Below are positions 1 to 8,587 of a stretch of DNA of 64,000 bases, piece after piece. Under the pieces are notes generated by a model. It searched no databases, was not told the DNA's origin, and saw nothing but the letters and a program-made list of their open reading frames with translations. The stretch is taken from positions 3,038,001 through 3,102,000 of the forward strand of contig CAXXSX010000002.1 in NCBI GenBank assembly GCA_963677165.2, in the 5' to 3' direction. Within the stretch, counting starts at the first letter, position 1. Every line of letters begins with the position of its first letter. The stretch comes from JAFGXT01 sp963677165 (GTDB taxonomy: Bacteria > Verrucomicrobiota > Lentisphaeria > Victivallales > SZUA-371). Position numbers and translations under genes: made by a program.

Positions 1-1733
1 AGCGCTTCCCAAAAGTACCGGTCGGTGGCCCACCATCTGATGTCGGCGGAACGTTCGAACAGATTCCGGTCGATCAGGTCGATGGCCTGCTGACTGAAGA
101 TATTCAGCGTACGGAAATTCAACGCCAGTTCTTCGAGCGCCATTTCGTGCAGCAGTTCTTCCATGCAGCGGGTAGCGAAATCGCCGGTGCGGGTGATCTG
201 TTCGAATACTGGTCCCAACGATTGTCCGCGAGTTCCCAGTTCAGTCGCGAAGAGAATACCATTGGTCGAGATCAACTGTAGTGTTCGTTTATCTTTCTGT
301 ACATATTTATACGTTTTTTTATTGATATGCGGCGTGATCTTCGATTCCATCAGCTCATCAATATTTACATCATCCACATCCAGATCGTATGCCTGGTCGG
401 CAAAGATCGTATCCTTCAGGGTTACCAGATGCGAATTCCAGTCAAGTCCCTTGTAATCAAGGTATCCATCGGTCCGTGCGGTGAACAGGGCGGATTCCCG
501 GTTGCCGTAAATGGCATAGCTGCAATGACTTTTCCCCGGAGGTAACTGACGGTGCGGGCGCGGCAGCCGGGTTCGCATGCCGGATTTGAACATAAATTCA
601 TCGCTGCTGGCAATGATTTCTCCTTTGCTGTTCGACAGGAACGTGTACCAGCCGTCTTCAACATATCCGTCTTTGTCCCGTGGCATATGGTCATTCAGGA
701 TGATTTCCGCTTCTCCCTGGAAGTCGAAAAAGATGCCCAGCACGCCGATGACTTTGCCGCTGATATCGCTGTTTTCGCGGATCGCGGTGGTATAGATCAG
801 TGATTCCTGGTTATTTTCTATTTGGGAAGTTTTCAGGTCCTGTGCATAATAGGCATTCCCGTCAGTTGTTTTTATGGCATTGATGAACCATTCTTCGTCC
901 GCCACGTTCAGACCGAGAACCTGATCCCGGGTGTTACGGTTTGAATTGGCTATAACATTGCCCTCGTCATCGCAGATCACCAGATCACGATACAAAGTAT
1001 ATGAACTGTTGATACCTTCCAGTCGGTTGCAGGCAAACTCAATGCTGTCATGAGCCTTACGGCATCCTTCCAGAGTCCTCTGCAATAGATCAACGGCATT
1101 GTTGTCTTTTGCCTGATTCAGAAAGCCGATTACCAGTTCTGATTCCTGACGGGCGGCTTCAAACAATTCTCGGTCATAGATGATTTTCAACGACGATGTG
1201 AATTTTGTTTGGAACTCTTCCAGTTGTTTCAGACCTTTTTCCTTTGCAGCTTTGGCTCCGTTGCCAGTTAATGATGGTGGATCTGTTAATATCTTACCGA
1301 AAATATCGTTGAGAAGTTTAAGCTGTTCTTCGACCTTTTCTGATATTTCCAGACATTCACAAAATGCTGTTTCGAGTGCCCACCACCGTACATCGCAAGT
1401 ACGTTCCAGTAAATTCCGGTCAATCGTGTTGATTTTTCCGTAAGCCACGGTTGACAGAATCATCTGATAAAATTCTTCTTTGGCAAGATAAAACTGTCCG
1501 AAAAGATTTTTGGTTCCGATCAGCAGTTCGTCGCGGAAGGTTTCGACCCGGTTCATCAGGTCCTTTATTGTATCCTGTTCCTTCGCGGTTCTGCCGATAT
1601 CAACAGCCAGGCTTTTTCCGTGATTGCATACTGGCAGAATCACGTTTAGTTCATTGACAATTTGTTCGTAAAATTCCCGATGCTTGTGGGTTATTACCGG
1701 ATCAAAAATAGAAAACTTCTGTTTCTGAACCAT
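1..1733 (-). CDS. Soluble Cache-domain sensory protein (3' end off window)
   Basis: Open frame of 577 codons running off the left edge. ATG at 1733 is preferred because GAGGAGAAGGGA lies just upstream; an in-frame ATG at 1754 is less well placed. A Cache-like extracellular-type ligand fold is suggested at about residues 215-400 (YRDLVICDDEGNVIANS, then DEEWFINAI, then a VIGVLGIFFDF strand). No membrane segment or signal peptide is visible, so the protein appears cytosolic, which is unusual for Cache sensors. A helical motif ending in ERxxDxRWWA occurs twice, near residue 105-120 (DRNLLERTCDVRWWAL) and at the window edge (DRNLFERSADIRWWAT). Chemotaxis-related output, for example a CheW or MCP-like tail, is possible but lies outside the window. 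The family is inferred; the open frame is certain. Confidence 0.72.
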   Translation of the reverse strand, partial: MVQKQKFSIFDPVITHKHREFYEQIVNELNVILPVCNHGKSLAVDIGRTAKEQDTIKDLMNRVETFRDELLIGTKNLFGQFYLAKEEFYQMILSTVAYGKINTIDRNLLERTCDVRWWALETAFCECLEISEKVEEQLKLLNDIFGKILTDPPSLTGNGAKAAKEKGLKQLEEFQTKFTSSLKIIYDRELFEAARQESELVIGFLNQAKDNNAVDLLQRTLEGCRKAHDSIEFACNRLEGINSSYTLYRDLVICDDEGNVIANSNRNTRDQVLGLNVADEEWFINAIKTTDGNAYYAQDLKTSQIENNQESLIYTTAIRENSDISGKVIGVLGIFFDFQGEAEIILNDHMPRDKDGYVEDGWYTFLSNSKGEIIASSDEFMFKSGMRTRLPRPHRQLPPGKSHCSYAIYGNRESALFTARTDGYLDYKGLDWNSHLVTLKDTIFADQAYDLDVDDVNIDELMESKITPHINKKTYKYVQKDKRTLQLISTNGILFATELGTRGQSLGPVFEQITRTGDFATRCMEELLHEMALEELALNFRTLNIFSQQAIDLIDRNLFERSADIRWWATDRYFWEA

Positions 1734-2349
1734 TCCCTTCTCCTCAGTAACCATAGTACTGCTCTTACTCCTCTTTCACCTGTAATTTCCTAATTCCCAT
1801 GTTTGGGATGTGTTCCAAAATTGCAGGATATATGCCAAGAAAAAAAATGCTGTTGTAAGTTTTTGTTCATTAAAATATTAGAAGGTAAATGCGAAATGTT
1901 GCAATTCCTGTTTATTGACAGATATATGGAGCATATATGTGATTGTTGGTGATAAAGTTACCTTATTGTTATATTTGTTTGTCGATAGTGTCTTTTTTGT
2001 AATTTAAATCAGGCGGGATGAGTTCTTGTTGTAGAGATTATCCGAATATTGATTAACTTTTTTTTATTAAATATAAATAAGTGTAATAATTAAAGTATTT
2101 ATTAAATATTAGCTTTAGTTCCTGGCGGTTTGTGGAAGAGAATTCCTGATAGTAAAATACTTTATTTTTAACAGTGATTTTATGACTAATTACTTCAATG
2201 AGAAAAAAATAGCAAAATTGTAAATGCAGAAAGTATATCCGTTTTGTCGACTTTGTGTTTATTCTTATATAATATGGTTATGGGATTGGCTTTTCTTTCT
2301 TATAAGGACATATTATCTGCATCTTAGAATGTAATCAAAGGAGTTTGTT
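1734..2349. other. AT-rich intergenic region between Cache gene and ppnP
   Basis: About 600 nt of strongly AT-rich sequence between divergently transcribed genes. It holds the ribosome-binding site of the Cache gene (GAGGAG at about 1740-1747) and the ppnP promoter candidate. I see no convincing ORF, RNA gene or repeat in the rest. Confidence 0.5.
2244..2273 (+). promoter_or_regulatory. Candidate sigma-70 promoter of ppnP
   Basis: TTGTCG at 2244-2249 and a perfect TATAAT at 2268-2273 are separated by 18 nt. They lie about 75 nt upstream of the ppnP start codon. Prediction by motif only. Confidence 0.45.
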
Positions 2350-2661
2350 ATGAAATTCGATAATGTTTCCGTAGAAACCAAAGCTAATGTATATTTTGAT
2401 GGGAAAGTAGTGAGTCATGCCGTATTTATGGCGGATGGAGAGAAAAAGACGTTTGGCATTATTTATCCGGGCGACTACGCATTTAATACCGGTACTCCTG
2501 AAACGATGGAAATTACCGATGGTACCTGCACGGTTCGTGTAAAAGGAGAAACTGAATGGAAGACTTACACCGGCGGTACCTTCTTCAAGGTTCCCGGGGA
2601 GTCTTCTTTCGAGATCAGCGTAGTCGATGGTATACTCGAATACGTCTGTTCATATAAATAG
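2350..2661 (+). CDS. ppnP: Pyrimidine/purine nucleoside phosphorylase PpnP (DUF1255, YaiE)
   Basis: A 103-aa cupin-like protein matching the PpnP/YaiE family in length and pattern: N-terminal FDNVSVETKANVYFDGKVVS, central FGIIYPGDYAFNTGTPE, and a C-terminal FKVPGESSFEI then EYVCSY. Known family members phosphorolyse several nucleosides to free base and ribose-1-phosphate in the cytoplasm, i.e. nucleoside salvage. AAAGGAG sits 8 nt before the ATG. The gene stands alone; its 3' end converges on the AraC/PocR regulator with a hairpin between them. Confidence 0.88.
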   Translation: MKFDNVSVETKANVYFDGKVVSHAVFMADGEKKTFGIIYPGDYAFNTGTPETMEITDGTCTVRVKGETEWKTYTGGTFFKVPGESSFEISVVDGILEYVCSYK

Positions 2662-2666
2662 CATAG

Positions 2667-3491
2667 TTATGTATGGCTCCCCGTGCGGTAGTCGCGGGGA
2701 GATTTATCTATATAGCGCTTGAATACGGTGCTAAAATAGTTGCTGTCGGCAAAGCCACACTGGAGTGCGATGGCGGTAACGTTTAGTTCCGGATGAAAGC
2801 GCAGATAGGTTTTGGCTTCTTCTACGCGCCGCTGGTTCAGCAGGTAACGGAAATTATGTCCGGTTTTTCTTATGATAATACCGCCGAGATAATCCGGCGT
2901 GACTTTTAACATGTCGGCAAGGTCGCTTAGCGATACGTTTTCCGAATAATGGTGGTCGATGAAAAACTGGGTATGTTCCAGATAATAGTTTTCGTCTTTG
3001 CGTTTTCCTGTGCCTCCGCCGTTTTCCCGCCACAACTCAATTTCTTTTATAATCAAATCCCTTAGAAATTTCAGTTCCCGATGTACAATTTTTTTTCGTT
3101 CAGAGGTCGAATCGGGCAGAGGGACTCCATCATATTTTATTCCGTTAATGTCCGCCAGTTCACGTTTTGAAGTCATGTGTCCGGCAAACAGTACGCCTGC
3201 CAGTTCGTTTTTAAACATGACTGGACACACCAGTTCAAAAATACCATTGGGGCATATTCCTGAAAAATTCTTGCCGTGGGCAGCCAGTTGCATACAGTTC
3301 TTTTTGGCGGCAGCGCAGATTAGTAGTCCGCCGGCATTTTTTACGAAGACGCAATAGCTGCCGTGATGTAAATACTGGTCCGGCTGTAATTTTAAATCTT
3401 TTACGCTGAAAAAAGCCGGATGCCGTGGTTCCAGACATATAACCGCACCGGTCTTCTGTTCTTCCTGTCTCATAAGGTCCGATAATTTCAT
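2667..3491 (-). CDS. AraC-family regulator with PocR-like sensory domain
   Basis: 274 aa. The N-terminal ~150 residues look like a PocR ligand-binding domain: Cys-rich, with AAKKNCMQLAAHGKNFSGICPNG followed by a FELVCPV strand and GVLFAGHMTS. The C-terminal ~100 residues hold two AraC helix-turn-helix units (LSDLADMLKVTPDYLGGII, then VTAIALQCGFADSNYFSTVF) and end in the usual RRVEEAKTYL / SPRDYR signature. It is divergent from the FAD oxidoreductase at 4176 across a repeat-filled spacer, so that gene is a candidate target (inference). Confidence 0.85.
   Translation of the reverse strand: MKLSDLMRQEEQKTGAVICLEPRHPAFFSVKDLKLQPDQYLHHGSYCVFVKNAGGLLICAAAKKNCMQLAAHGKNFSGICPNGIFELVCPVMFKNELAGVLFAGHMTSKRELADINGIKYDGVPLPDSTSERKKIVHRELKFLRDLIIKEIELWRENGGGTGKRKDENYYLEHTQFFIDHHYSENVSLSDLADMLKVTPDYLGGIIIRKTGHNFRYLLNQRRVEEAKTYLRFHPELNVTAIALQCGFADSNYFSTVFKRYIDKSPRDYRTGSHT
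2677..2701. terminator. Hairpin between convergent ppnP and AraC/PocR gene
   Basis: CTCCCCG (2677-2683) pairs perfectly with CGGGGAG (2695-2701) around an 11-nt loop. It lies 15 nt past the ppnP stop and within the last codons of the opposing regulator gene. No strong T-run follows, so it may be a weak or bidirectional terminator. Confidence 0.45.
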
Positions 3492-3526
3492 TCTATTTGA
3501 TATCCATGATTTTTAAAGGTCCCTAC

Positions 3527-3900
3527 GACTAATACCATTCACTTAAAGCTCAAATCTATATTTTTACATGTAGACTTATCATTTTTTCTGAAAATCTACG
3601 ATTCGTATTGCAGCAGCATTAGTAGCTTGCGCTGTCCCAGCGCAAAAAGCATGTATGCCGCAAACGTATAAACACGTCTTTCCTTAATGCTCAAACGGCT
3701 GAATTCATTTATTCCAAGTTGTTTGTGACTTTATTGGTTATCCTCAAATTTACATAATGTCAGCAAAACTGCTTATTGCGCTGAGGACAGCGCAAGCTAC
3801 TCTGAGAATCCGCCGAACAAAAGTTGTTTTCACTATTCAATGACTAAAAATTATTCAACAATATTAGCATGACCAATTTCTTAAGTGAACAGCATTAGTC
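3527..3900. mobile_element. 374-bp MITE-like element with 20-bp terminal inverted repeats
   Basis: Left end GACTAATACCATTCACTTAA (3527-3546) matches the reverse complement of the right end (3881-3900) at 17 of 20 positions. The interior has no ORF of note, so this would be a non-autonomous element. No clean target-site duplication is visible; flanks are CCCTAC and CGTACG. A second inverted repeat is nested inside (3621-3801). Confidence 0.6.
3621..3801. repeat. Nested 17-bp perfect inverted repeat
   Basis: AGTAGCTTGCGCTGTCC at 3621-3637 is an exact inverted copy of 3785-3801. With one gap the match extends about 13 bp further inward (CAGCGCAAAAAGC against CAGCGCAATAAGC). It is GC-rich compared with the AT-rich interior it brackets, and looks like the ends of a separate small element inserted within the 3527-3900 element. 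Confidence 0.6.
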
Positions 3901-4098
3901 CGTACGACGGACGGCGTTAGTAGTACTTCAAATTCCAGTCGCTAACGCTCCTTACGGAAGCGGAAGAATTATATTTTTCCCCGCTTTTCCCGTTTCCTTC
4001 ATGTTGATATTCTCGTTAATAGTTACTTATCCATGATTTTTAAAGATAATAATGTATGAATTTAAAGGTTTTATTGGAAAAAATCAAGTATTATTAAA

Positions 4099-4149
4099 GG
4101 CGACCGAGCGTCGGCCTCGTAATAATTGCTGGTCGGCTAAGCCGAAATA
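4099..4149 (+). repeat. Interspersed ~50-bp repeat, copy A
   Basis: GGCGACCGAGCGTCGGCCTCG followed by TAATAATTGCTGGTCGGCTAAGCCGAAA. The reverse complement of 50101-50147 matches it closely through the whole stretch, with only a few substitutions and one gap. It lies just upstream of the FAD oxidoreductase ribosome-binding site. Confidence 0.6.
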
Positions 4150-4175
4150 AAAAAGTATAAAGGAGAAAATATCAT

Positions 4176-5480
4176 ATGAAAACATTACTTGTTCCTGAAC
4201 ATGAGATTCCGGTGTCTGCGGAAGCTGAAGTCTTGGTGGTTGGCGGTGGTCCGGCTGGAGTCGGAGCCGCGTTGGCGGCGGCCCGTTGCGGTGCGAAAAC
4301 GATGCTGATCGAACATTTTAATTGTCTTGGAGGGATTGCAACTTCCGGTTTGATGAGTCACTGGACGGGGGCATCCGAGGGACCGATTTATCAGGAAATA
4401 CTTGACCGCTGTAAGGCGGAAACCTGGCCGGGGGAAGATGAAGAAATGATGAAACGGCCGAAGATCCATCATGAAAAACTGAAACTGGTGCTTTACAACA
4501 TGCTGGAGGAGGCTGGAGTAACCATTCAACTTCATACCGATGCTGCAGAAGCCATTATGGACGGCAATCGTGTAACCGGAGTTATTACCCAGAGTAAATC
4601 GGGACAAGAGGCAATTATGGCGCAGGTGGTGATCGATGCTTCGGGCGATGGCGATATTGCCGCCAGTACCGGCGCTGAATTTTATAAAGGACGTGAAGAG
4701 GACGGACTGATGCAGCCGGTAACATTGATGTTCAAAATAGAGAATGTCGATTTTGAACACGCTATCTTTCCCGGTTCGTTTGAGACTACCGTAGAAGTTC
4801 CGGCTGGAGAAATTCAGGCGCTTGCTCGTCAAAATCTTCCGGCTCCGGCGGGACATGTTCTGCTTTATCAGTCAACGGTGGAAGGACAGGTGGTCGTAAA
4901 TATGACCAACCTGACCGGAATTGATGGCACCAGTGTCCGTGATCTGACAAAAGCGGAGATGGTTTGTCATCGTCAGGTGCCGGTTATTCTTAATTTTCTC
5001 AGACGTTACGCGCCCGGCTATGAGAACTGTCGTCTGGTGGAAACTGCTTCGGTGATTGGGGTTCGTGAAACCCGTCATTTTAAAGGACTTTACACGATCA
5101 CTCCGGAAGATATTGTGGAAGCGCGACTTTTCCCGGATTGGATTGCGACACGCTGTCATTTTAATTTCGACATCCATGCCATTAAAGGAGCCGGACTTGA
5201 TCCTGACGGAGCTCAGCATCATTTTCAGAGTAAAGGAAAATATTCGATCCCTTATGGTTGTTGTGTCCCTGAAAAAATAGATGGGCTGCTGTTGTCCGGA
5301 CGTAATATTTCCGGGACTCACAAGGCGCACTCGAATTTCCGGGCAATGCCGGTATGTACCAACATCGGGCAGGGCGTAGGAACTGCCGCCGCGGTAGCGG
5401 TGAGTGATGGGGTTCTTCCGCGCAATGTGGATATTTCCAAAGTCCAGCAGAAACTGCGTGAACAGGGCGTTCAACCATAG
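4176..5480 (+). CDS. FAD-dependent oxidoreductase
   Basis: 434 aa. A Rossmann dinucleotide motif VLVVGGGPAGVGAALAAARCGAK lies at residues ~19-42, followed by IEHFNCLGGIATSG, the signature of the FAD_oxidored (PF12831-type) family. VVIDASGDGDIAAS near residue 150 is the conserved second FAD-contact region. The C-terminal part (LLLSGRNISGTHKAHSNFR, then GQGVGTAAAVAV) closes the FAD site. Substrate unknown. AAAGGAG precedes the ATG by 9 nt. Two relatives lie at 36385 and 46181. A strong hairpin follows the stop. Confidence 0.86.
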   Translation: MKTLLVPEHEIPVSAEAEVLVVGGGPAGVGAALAAARCGAKTMLIEHFNCLGGIATSGLMSHWTGASEGPIYQEILDRCKAETWPGEDEEMMKRPKIHHEKLKLVLYNMLEEAGVTIQLHTDAAEAIMDGNRVTGVITQSKSGQEAIMAQVVIDASGDGDIAASTGAEFYKGREEDGLMQPVTLMFKIENVDFEHAIFPGSFETTVEVPAGEIQALARQNLPAPAGHVLLYQSTVEGQVVVNMTNLTGIDGTSVRDLTKAEMVCHRQVPVILNFLRRYAPGYENCRLVETASVIGVRETRHFKGLYTITPEDIVEARLFPDWIATRCHFNFDIHAIKGAGLDPDGAQHHFQSKGKYSIPYGCCVPEKIDGLLLSGRNISGTHKAHSNFRAMPVCTNIGQGVGTAAAVAVSDGVLPRNVDISKVQQKLREQGVQP

Positions 5481-5484
5481 TAAA

Positions 5485-5519
5485 ATCAACTCGGTACCAC
5501 TGAAAGGTACCGAGTTGAT
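5485..5519. terminator. Strong bidirectional hairpin terminator candidate
   Basis: A perfect 14-bp stem (ATCAACTCGGTACC at 5485-5498 with its complement at 5506-5519) around a 7-nt loop, immediately after the FAD gene stop and before the convergent GH20 gene. The U-run is weak on both sides, but stem strength and position support termination. Confidence 0.65.
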
Positions 5520-5581
5520 CATTAAATGTAATTAATGTTTGGAGATTTATTCAGCCAGAGAACCCCGTAATTTGAAAGAAA

Positions 5582-8146
5582 TCAGATTCCCTTATTCAAA
5601 ATAATGTTTGTTCCGGGATCAGAACAAATGGGAGCCACCAATCGTACTCTTTCTCCGTAAAATATACTAATTCGAATTTGAGTAACTTTTTCAGGACGAA
5701 TAATCGGCCATAGGCCTCCTTCAGGGAACATGTTACTGGGTGTCACTTGAACCACATTATGTCCATCATGCAATACAACATATGTAACCAAATACTGACT
5801 CCATTTAGAATCTCCAAGATAAAGCGCAAACTTTCCACTACCTTTTGAATCAATCTCAATTGTAATTAGATCATGAAAAGAACGCAAACTTGAGTTTGGA
5901 CCAACAGTAAAAGGATGATCGAATGCAAGTTGAGGACAAACACCATTCGGAATTTCACCTATTTGCATTTCAAGAACACCCTTCTTCGGAAATAAAACTT
6001 CTGCAGACTTACAATCGCGCCGTGTTATTTTCCAATCCCGCAAAAAGCTTTTTGCATTTGAATAATTTAATAAAAACAAAGGACGAGTTCCTGAATTCGG
6101 ATCTATCTTCTTATATTTCGGAGGACGTGCGCTTTGCGATTCAATAGGAATAACTTTTTGAGGACCCCACATTGTAACATTCGCTACCGCAGCAACTCCA
6201 TCCTTATGCCCAATTAACTTCAAACTGGAAATAGGAGAATCCGGCTTGGAATTTTTCCAGAGAAATGATGAAAACTGAAAACGCACTTTATCGGAATTCA
6301 AACCAACCCAGACCGCACGGCCAAGCATCGGACCGGCTTTGGCATTCCAATCGAGAATCTCTTTGCGATACCGTATCGGAATGTGCGCGACTTTCCCATC
6401 TGCATACTTAACCTGCACTTCCGCAATCTTTGGCATTTCCCGTAAATACAACATCTGATTCAGTCCAATTTTATTCGCCGGCATATCGGAAGAAACCACA
6501 AAACCAATATAATTTACCTTTGCAGGTTTTATGGTCAAATCCGGAGTAGTTGAACCGTCTGTAGAAGTCAGCCACAACGGCTGCCGCTGGTGCCATTTAA
6601 AGCCGGATACATTTTCCCCGGAAACAGTAAGAGGAACATTAGGTTTTTTACCTGCAATCGGACCAGGCCAATTGTTCATTTCGGTACCGAAAGTAATTCC
6701 AGCCGGAAGCGGCAGAACGGTTTTGGTAAAACGACCAGGATAATAACCTTCCTGTATCCAATCACAGAAAAGTTCTCCACCAGGAGAAAGCGGAAGATCA
6801 TTTCGCTTTAATGACGCATTCCAACCGCAATCGGCAGCAAAAGCGGTGCCGTTGACATAAGGAACAGATATCACCGGTTCCGTCCAGTCACCGGCATTAT
6901 ACCAATAGGTTATTATTAAACCAAGTCCATTCGGGGCTTTAAGTTCTTTTGCATAGGTGCTGATATTTGGAAATCCGCCTCCGGTACCGGCAAGGACTTT
7001 AAAACCTTTATTACGAAAGTAATCAATTTCTTCATGAAAATTTTTCACACTGTCACTATAATTCCAATACTGTATTACAATATCCTTCGGCAAAGAATCA
7101 AGAATTTTCCAGCCTTCGGGGTCCCATTCGGGATGGGCAAACTTATTCTTATTCGGCATCATAAATGAGTCATGCCACATAATCATTTTTACATTATGAT
7201 CTTTGAGATAGTTATAATAATCCATGATATTTTCTCGCAGTAGATCCGACGGATCACGTTTTTTACATTCAGGGCAAACACGATAAGGCCCCCATGCAAT
7301 TTCATCTAGTCCCAAATGGATATATTCCGGATCAAAAATTTCAATAGTTTCCCGCAGAATATCCTTAAAGAACTTTCGAACTTTGGGGTTGGTGGCACAC
7401 CATGAACTGTTAGGACTGATAACCTTAGGATCTTCAAGCAGTTGATCTCTTTCCGGAGAATGTAAAGTCCAAAAGACGTGACTGAGAGCCTGGTAATAAG
7501 GAATAACACGCATATGGTATTTTTTTGCGAATTTAGTAAACTCGCGAAGCTGTTCCGGCGTATAACCATGGGTACAGACTTGATGTGATTTAAACAACGT
7601 CACGGCGGAAAAATCAACAATTAAAGTATTGAATTTCTGCCGGGATAGCGCCCTGACAACTTTTTTTAGTTTCGGCAATTTGGAAGGATCTGTCGAATGC
7701 AGATGAAGGTAGAGGCCACGCCACTTACAATCTGGCTTATCTTTGATTATTGCACAATGAACTGTCGCAACCTCATCCTTAAAATTTACCAGCTGACGCA
7801 ATGAGTAAAAACCGTAAAGTAATGCAGCATTGGAACCACCGGATATGGAGATTTCTTTTGAGTTGATTTCCAGAATATATTCCTCTTTCTCTAAAGATGA
7901 ATTGATCACTGCTTTTAGCGGAAGTCCGTTCGTTCTTGCTTTCAAGCCTGACTCAGTCAAAAATATCTTTATTTCAGATTTTAACGCATTTGCATTAACC
8001 GGAAGCTCCAATTTCAGTGATTTTAATTCCAGACATTTTTGGGAAATATTTGCTTTTTGGGGAGGCGGAAAAATTTTTGCCGCAAAGCCACATGGGGCTA
8101 GAATAACAATACATATAAGTAATAAATTTCGTATAAGAATTCTCAT
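5582..8146 (-). CDS. Secreted GH20-family glycoside hydrolase (hexosaminidase-like)
   Basis: 854 aa from ATG 8146, chosen because AGAGGA precedes it and a signal peptide follows directly (MRILIRNLLLICIVILAPCG then AA). The longer frame to 8284 has no ribosome-binding site. Residues ~23-130 look like the GH20 N-terminal domain. The catalytic barrel starts near KWRGLYLHLHS (141-151), and HLGLDEI carries the family Asp-Glu pair at D281-E282. In this clan the pair acts with substrate N-acetyl assistance on beta-linked GlcNAc or GalNAc. The ~350-residue C-terminal part is unassigned. The gene follows a pseudopilin and a LacI regulator on the same strand. Confidence 0.84.
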   Translation of the reverse strand: MRILIRNLLLICIVILAPCGFAAKIFPPPQKANISQKCLELKSLKLELPVNANALKSEIKIFLTESGLKARTNGLPLKAVINSSLEKEEYILEINSKEISISGGSNAALLYGFYSLRQLVNFKDEVATVHCAIIKDKPDCKWRGLYLHLHSTDPSKLPKLKKVVRALSRQKFNTLIVDFSAVTLFKSHQVCTHGYTPEQLREFTKFAKKYHMRVIPYYQALSHVFWTLHSPERDQLLEDPKVISPNSSWCATNPKVRKFFKDILRETIEIFDPEYIHLGLDEIAWGPYRVCPECKKRDPSDLLRENIMDYYNYLKDHNVKMIMWHDSFMMPNKNKFAHPEWDPEGWKILDSLPKDIVIQYWNYSDSVKNFHEEIDYFRNKGFKVLAGTGGGFPNISTYAKELKAPNGLGLIITYWYNAGDWTEPVISVPYVNGTAFAADCGWNASLKRNDLPLSPGGELFCDWIQEGYYPGRFTKTVLPLPAGITFGTEMNNWPGPIAGKKPNVPLTVSGENVSGFKWHQRQPLWLTSTDGSTTPDLTIKPAKVNYIGFVVSSDMPANKIGLNQMLYLREMPKIAEVQVKYADGKVAHIPIRYRKEILDWNAKAGPMLGRAVWVGLNSDKVRFQFSSFLWKNSKPDSPISSLKLIGHKDGVAAVANVTMWGPQKVIPIESQSARPPKYKKIDPNSGTRPLFLLNYSNAKSFLRDWKITRRDCKSAEVLFPKKGVLEMQIGEIPNGVCPQLAFDHPFTVGPNSSLRSFHDLITIEIDSKGSGKFALYLGDSKWSQYLVTYVVLHDGHNVVQVTPSNMFPEGGLWPIIRPEKVTQIRISIFYGERVRLVAPICSDPGTNIILNKGI

Positions 8147-8587
8147 GACATCCTCTAGTAATGAACTTAAAATATTCTCATGCATTAGAGAAATTTTTGA
8201 TTCAGTTGACTTTATATCTCGACCATATTGGCTGGGAAATTCATTTTTGTATAGATTTTGTTTTTTTATAGTTGTTACTTTCATAAAAATTAGACAGTTT
8301 TATTGTTCTTGTCGTATTATCTTTTGGAGGATCTCCTTAATTTTTTGAGGTTTTTATTGATAAAATGTGCTGTTGATTCTATTATCTACAGTCAATGTCA
8401 ACTTTTGGTAATAATACAATGGTCACAGGACTAGATTTGCGGCATAATCGACGAAATCCTGACTGCGATTTGATTCCAGACTCCAGCTGTTCTGAGTTTT
8501 TTGATGATAGCTGACATACTTAACGACAACACTAAAATAATTAACAATGAGCGATAACTAGATATTTATAATATCTTTTTTGACAAT
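8147..8587. other. Intergenic region upstream of GH20
   Basis: 440 nt, AT-rich. It contains the GH20 leader and the 3' flank of the pseudopilin gene, including a small palindrome AGATATTTATAATATCT with a T-run on the plus-strand side near 8560-8580. I see no supported gene or clear operator resembling the one upstream of the neighbouring LacI gene. Confidence 0.4.

Larger units (their letters stand above)
3501..4045. repeat. 18-bp direct repeats bracketing a 500-bp intergenic insertion
   Basis: The 18-mer TATCCATGATTTTTAAAG occurs at 3501-3518 and again at 4028-4045. Between the copies lie the MITE-like element and short GC-rich sequence. The repeats could be paired regulator sites flanking the spacer between the divergent AraC and FAD genes, or the scar of a segmental duplication or insertion. 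I cannot distinguish these from sequence. Confidence 0.6.

Noticed and set aside
1755..2349. Possible RNA gene in the AT-rich spacer
   Set aside because: No stable stem, tRNA-like cloverleaf or conserved-looking GC island could be seen.
3492..4175. Possible transposase remnant between the AraC and FAD genes
   Set aside because: No open frame or DDE-like motif is present; only short inverted repeats are visible.
4185..4856. Long minus-strand open frame opposite the FAD oxidoreductase
   Set aside because: It mirrors the codons of a well-supported gene, has no ribosome-binding site, and its translation has no protein-like pattern.
8550..8587. Small palindrome with T-run as pseudopilin terminator
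   Set aside because: The T-run is on the wrong side for the minus-strand gene and the stem is only A/T pairs.
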